A DNA stretch of 7,734 nucleotides from contig MGNS01000154.1 of assembly GCA_001795165.1 (NCBI GenBank), forward strand, positions 55,215 to 62,948, written 5' to 3'. This document shows positions 5,443 through 7,734 of this stretch, in pieces; position 1 is the stretch's first letter; every line of letters starts with the position of its first letter. The DNA is from Chloroflexi bacterium RBG_16_57_11. Lineage in GTDB: Bacteria; Chloroflexota; Anaerolineae; Anaerolineales; UBA4823. The notes beneath the pieces are model-generated. The model was not told where the DNA came from and did not search any database. It saw only the letters and a program-made list of their open reading frames with translations. Position numbers and translations under genes: made by a program.

Positions 5443-6708
5443 ATGCACGAAACCGATTCTTCTACAAGCCTGCGCACTGTCTCCTCTGGCCTGACCGGTT
5501 TTGAGGCGCAGGTTCTGGCGTCGATTGACCCTGGCGAAGCAACAGCCTTGTTACAAGACCTGATCCGCCAGCGCAGCGACTTCCCACCCGGTGACACGCG
5601 TCTGGCGATACAGGTGGTTGCCGCAAAGCTTGCTGAGGCGGGCATACCGGTAGAGATCATGGCGCGTCGAGAACAACAGGCCAGCCTGCTGGCCTGGCTG
5701 GGCGATCCGCTTGAGGCGCCCTGCCTGACATTTCATGCCCATATCGACACGGTTCCGGCTGGCGATTTGCAGCGTTGGTCCGTGGACCCATTTGGCGGCG
5801 AATTGCGGGATGGCGCTGTGTATGGCCGTGGCGCTGGCGACGATAAGGGCAGCGTAGCCGCTCAAACCATGGCTTTGGTCGCCTTAGCCCGGGCGGGCGT
5901 GAACTTGAACGGCTGCCTGCAGCTCGCCATCGTTGCGGATGAAGAATCGGGTGGGCTGGAGGGCACGGTCTGGTTGCGCGACCTGGGAAAGCTTAAGCCG
6001 GATTTGCTGGTGATTGGTGAGCAGACCAACAACCAGGTGGCAATCGCAGAACGGGTGGCTTGTGGCATCGACCTGACCGTGTTTGGCAAGAGTACGCATG
6101 GCGCCATGCCCTGGGCTGGGGAGAATGCTATTCTGAAGACCGCGCGTGCCCTGAGCTGGCTGCAAGAGCACCTTTTTCCTGTTTTACAGAGGCGTACTCA
6201 TCCGTATCTGCCACCAGCCACTCTGAATATCGGTAAGATCCAGGGCGGCATCCAATGGAATATCGTCCCAGACTGGTGTAAAGTCGAGATGGATCGTCGC
6301 CTGCTGCCTGGTGAAACGCGTGAGGCGGCAATGAAGGAAATCCAGGATGCACTGGATGAGTTTGGCAGGTGCGTCGAGCCGCTCCGTTATGAGCTATTTT
6401 CGCAAGGCGAGGTAGCGGCCAATGTAAATACGCCCCAGGATCACCCTTTTGTTATCCTGGCGGATCGCGCACTGGCAGACGTAGCAGGCGAAGCCCGCCC
6501 CCTGACCGGGTATGTTCAGACCAGCGACGGGCGATGGTTTGCCGGTTCTGGTTTACCAATCATCATCTTTGGTCCAAGTGAGCCGGCGGTAGCTCATGCT
6601 CCAGACGAGCATGTCCCGGTCGAGCAAATCGTAGAGGCCGCGCGTTTCCTGGCGCTGCTGGCCTTGCGCCAGCTGGCCGGTTATACCATACCTAAGGAGG
6701 CAATTTAG
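5443..6708 (+). CDS. M20 (ArgE/DapE/CPG2-type) metallo-amidohydrolase, candidate allantoate or ureido-acid hydrolase
   Basis: A 421-residue M20 family enzyme. The two-zinc site is complete: His100 and Asp102 in HAHIDTVP, bridging Asp133 in GAGDDKG, the catalytic base Glu167 and metal ligand Glu168 in ADEESGG, Glu193 in IGEQTN, and His385 in HAPDEH. The dimerisation lid domain (about 200-315) includes FGKSTHGAMPW. The HIDTVP motif and GRGAGDDKG place it with ArgE/DapE/CPG2 and E. coli YgeY, not with AllC/HyuC amidohydrolases, which have a different histidine motif. In this operon the missing step between AllB and AllE is hydrolysis of allantoate, so this enzyme is the candidate; that is inference. 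The start at 5443 has no Shine-Dalgarno sequence and lies 12 bases after the allB stop, so translation is probably coupled. The first 30 or so residues are extra and Ser/Thr-rich. No other ATG, GTG or TTG start is seen nearby in frame. Confidence 0.85.
   Translation: MHETDSSTSLRTVSSGLTGFEAQVLASIDPGEATALLQDLIRQRSDFPPGDTRLAIQVVAAKLAEAGIPVEIMARREQQASLLAWLGDPLEAPCLTFHAHIDTVPAGDLQRWSVDPFGGELRDGAVYGRGAGDDKGSVAAQTMALVALARAGVNLNGCLQLAIVADEESGGLEGTVWLRDLGKLKPDLLVIGEQTNNQVAIAERVACGIDLTVFGKSTHGAMPWAGENAILKTARALSWLQEHLFPVLQRRTHPYLPPATLNIGKIQGGIQWNIVPDWCKVEMDRRLLPGETREAAMKEIQDALDEFGRCVEPLRYELFSQGEVAANVNTPQDHPFVILADRALADVAGEARPLTGYVQTSDGRWFAGSGLPIIIFGPSEPAVAHAPDEHVPVEQIVEAARFLALLALRQLAGYTIPKEAI
6692..6699 (+). 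promoter_or_regulatory. ribosome binding site of the allE-like gene
   Basis: TAAGGAGG overlaps the last codons of the M20 hydrolase gene, 11 bases before the ATG at 6711. It is a very strong match, though with long spacing, and supports independent initiation of this gene. Confidence 0.65.
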
Positions 6709-6710
6709 CA

Positions 6711-7502
6711 ATGCAACCAGCGCAAAATACGAAATTGATCGTAGGTGACGCCGATGTGACTTCACGCTGTCGCTGTATCAATGTCCCTGGGAGCTATATG
6801 ATCTTCCCTCGCGCCAACCGGGTGGAGCATCACCTGCCGGGTTTCGAAGGGGTGTTGGCACAGGTATTAACCACCCCCCAACACGGGGCGAAATTTGTCG
6901 AGCATGAGCTGCTGGTGGAGCCCGGCGGGCACACTACGGCCTCCCGCTCCGAAGAATTTGAGCAGTTCTTCTTCGTTCTTGAGGGCCAGGTGCAATTCGA
7001 CTTGGAAGGCAACAAGCATGAAATGGCTCAGGGCAGTTTTGCCTGGCTGCCGCCGAACGCGGCATATGCATTCCGCAGCGCCAGCGATGCGCTCAGCCGG
7101 CTGGTGTGGGTCCGCCGCCGTTACATCAAGGTTGATGGGATCGCTGTGCCGGATCCAATTATTGCCCATGAAAGCGATGTTCGCGCCGACCCAACCGACA
7201 CCTACATGGAACAGCACCTGACTCCCTATGAACAATTAGGCTTCGATATGGGGATCAACCTCCAGGTCTTTGATCCCGGCGTGTATTTCAGCTTTGTCGA
7301 AGCGCATGTCATGGAGCATGGCCTGTATATGCTGTATGGCCGCGGCCTGTACTGGCTGAACCATGACTTGATCGAGGTCCAAAAAGACGATTACATTTAT
7401 ATGGCGCCATTCTGCCCACAATTCTTCTACGCTACCGGTTGGGAAAAATCGGCCTACCTGCTGTATAAAGATGTCAATCGCGATTACACTCAGTATTTAT
7501 AG
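6711..7502 (+). CDS. allE: (S)-ureidoglycine aminohydrolase (bicupin)
   Basis: A 263-residue two-cupin protein; E. coli AllE/YlbA is 261. It converts (S)-ureidoglycine to (S)-ureidoglycolate and ammonia. The N-terminal cupin spans roughly 60-125, with the EPGGHT and GSFAWLPPNAAY strands, and the C-terminal cupin roughly 185-250. The C-terminal cupin has the manganese ligands Glu197, His199, His203 and Gln237. This spacing (E-x-H-x3-H, then Gln 40 residues after the Glu) matches the plant and E. coli enzymes (Glu235, His237, His241, Gln275 in Arabidopsis, from memory). The substrate-loop sequence EHGLYMLYGRGLYWLN is also typical. The gene is two bases after the M20 gene and 24 before the KARI-like gene. 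Ureidoglycine is known chiefly from allantoate breakdown, so this gene is the best evidence that the operon degrades allantoin. Confidence 0.93.
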   Translation: MQPAQNTKLIVGDADVTSRCRCINVPGSYMIFPRANRVEHHLPGFEGVLAQVLTTPQHGAKFVEHELLVEPGGHTTASRSEEFEQFFFVLEGQVQFDLEGNKHEMAQGSFAWLPPNAAYAFRSASDALSRLVWVRRRYIKVDGIAVPDPIIAHESDVRADPTDTYMEQHLTPYEQLGFDMGINLQVFDPGVYFSFVEAHVMEHGLYMLYGRGLYWLNHDLIEVQKDDYIYMAPFCPQFFYATGWEKSAYLLYKDVNRDYTQYL

Positions 7503-7514
7503 TTATCCCGCTAC

Positions 7515-7521
7515 AAGGAGG
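7515..7521 (+). promoter_or_regulatory. ribosome binding site of the KARI-like gene
   Basis: AAGGAGG lies five bases before the ATG at 7527, a near-ideal site. It fixes the start of a gene of which only the first part is in the window and shows it is translated as the next cistron of the operon. Confidence 0.75.
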
Positions 7522-7526
7522 AAAAT

Positions 7527-7734
7527 ATGTTGAACCAGGTTTATCGTGATGAAGATGTCAGCCTGGATGTCTTGCAAGGAAAGACGATCGCAGTTCTCGG
7601 GTACGGCATCCAAGGTGGTCCGCAGGCGTTGTGCATGCGCGAAAGCGGTTTGAAGGTGATTGTTGGCGCCGGCCCACGCGACCGTTTCCCGGATTGGGAT
7701 CGAGCAGCCAAAGATGGGTTCGAGGTCTACGACT
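7527..7734 (+). CDS. ketol-acid reductoisomerase-like oxidoreductase, N-terminal fragment
   Basis: The first 69 codons of a gene that runs off the window end. The N-terminus follows the KARI pattern: VYRDEDVSLDVLQGK (5-19), then the Rossmann dinucleotide motif GYGIQG (25-30), then ALCMRESGLKVIVGAG (34-49) and DGFEVYD at the end. Canonical KARI (IlvC) reads GYGSQGHAHA; here it is GYGIQGGPQA, so the usual Ser and both His of that stretch are replaced. The cofactor-specificity loop after VIVG (AGPRDRFPDW) also lacks the usual LR start. IlvC makes dihydroxyacids in valine and isoleucine synthesis, using NADPH. The allantoin context and divergent motif suggest a different role, perhaps NAD(P)-linked oxidation of ureidoglycolate to oxalurate, which is AllD's job in E. 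coli. That role is speculation. The catalytic domain is outside the window, so a true IlvC cannot be fully excluded. Confidence 0.75.
   Translation, partial: MLNQVYRDEDVSLDVLQGKTIAVLGYGIQGGPQALCMRESGLKVIVGAGPRDRFPDWDRAAKDGFEVYD

Overview
The window is bacterial DNA of moderately high GC content. All genes lie on the + strand, tightly packed, and most have strong AGGAGG-type ribosome binding sites. The lineage cannot be fixed from the sequence. Gene style and content would suit an anaerobic, amino-acid or purine-fermenting bacterium (an environmental Chloroflexota or Firmicutes type is my guess, low confidence).

Region 1 (1-1691) is the distal end of a branched-chain amino acid-type (HAAT/Liv family) ABC importer operon. 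It holds the C-terminal end of a LivM-like permease, then the ATPases LivG and LivF. Each ATPase start overlaps the preceding stop by 14 bases. A hairpin followed by a T-rich run (about 1722-1764) is a plausible terminator.

Region 2 (1692-1964) is a 273-base AT-rich intergenic stretch. It contains the candidate liv terminator, a TTGACA box and a 28-base near-perfect dyad that looks like an operator. It probably carries the control region of the next operon.

Region 3 (1965-7734, running off the end) is a six-gene catabolic operon: an ATCase-fold carbamoyltransferase, carbamate kinase, an AllB-like allantoinase/hydantoinase, an M20 ArgE/DapE/CPG2-type amidohydrolase, an AllE-like (S)-ureidoglycine aminohydrolase, and the first 69 codons of a ketol-acid reductoisomerase (KARI)-like protein. 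Read as a pathway, this is an anaerobic allantoin fermentation route: allantoin to allantoate (AllB), to ureidoglycine (M20 enzyme), to ureidoglycolate (AllE), to oxalurate (a dehydrogenase), to oxamate plus carbamoyl phosphate (a transcarbamylase), and then ATP by carbamate kinase.

The notable point is that three steps appear to be filled by proteins unrelated or only distantly related to the E. coli enzymes. The transcarbamylase is an ATCase relative that keeps the carbamoyl phosphate site but has lost the aspartate-specificity Arg and Gln, in place of AllFGH. The M20 enzyme is not of the AllC type. A KARI-like oxidoreductase sits where AllD would be expected. The last three assignments are inferences from motifs and gene context.
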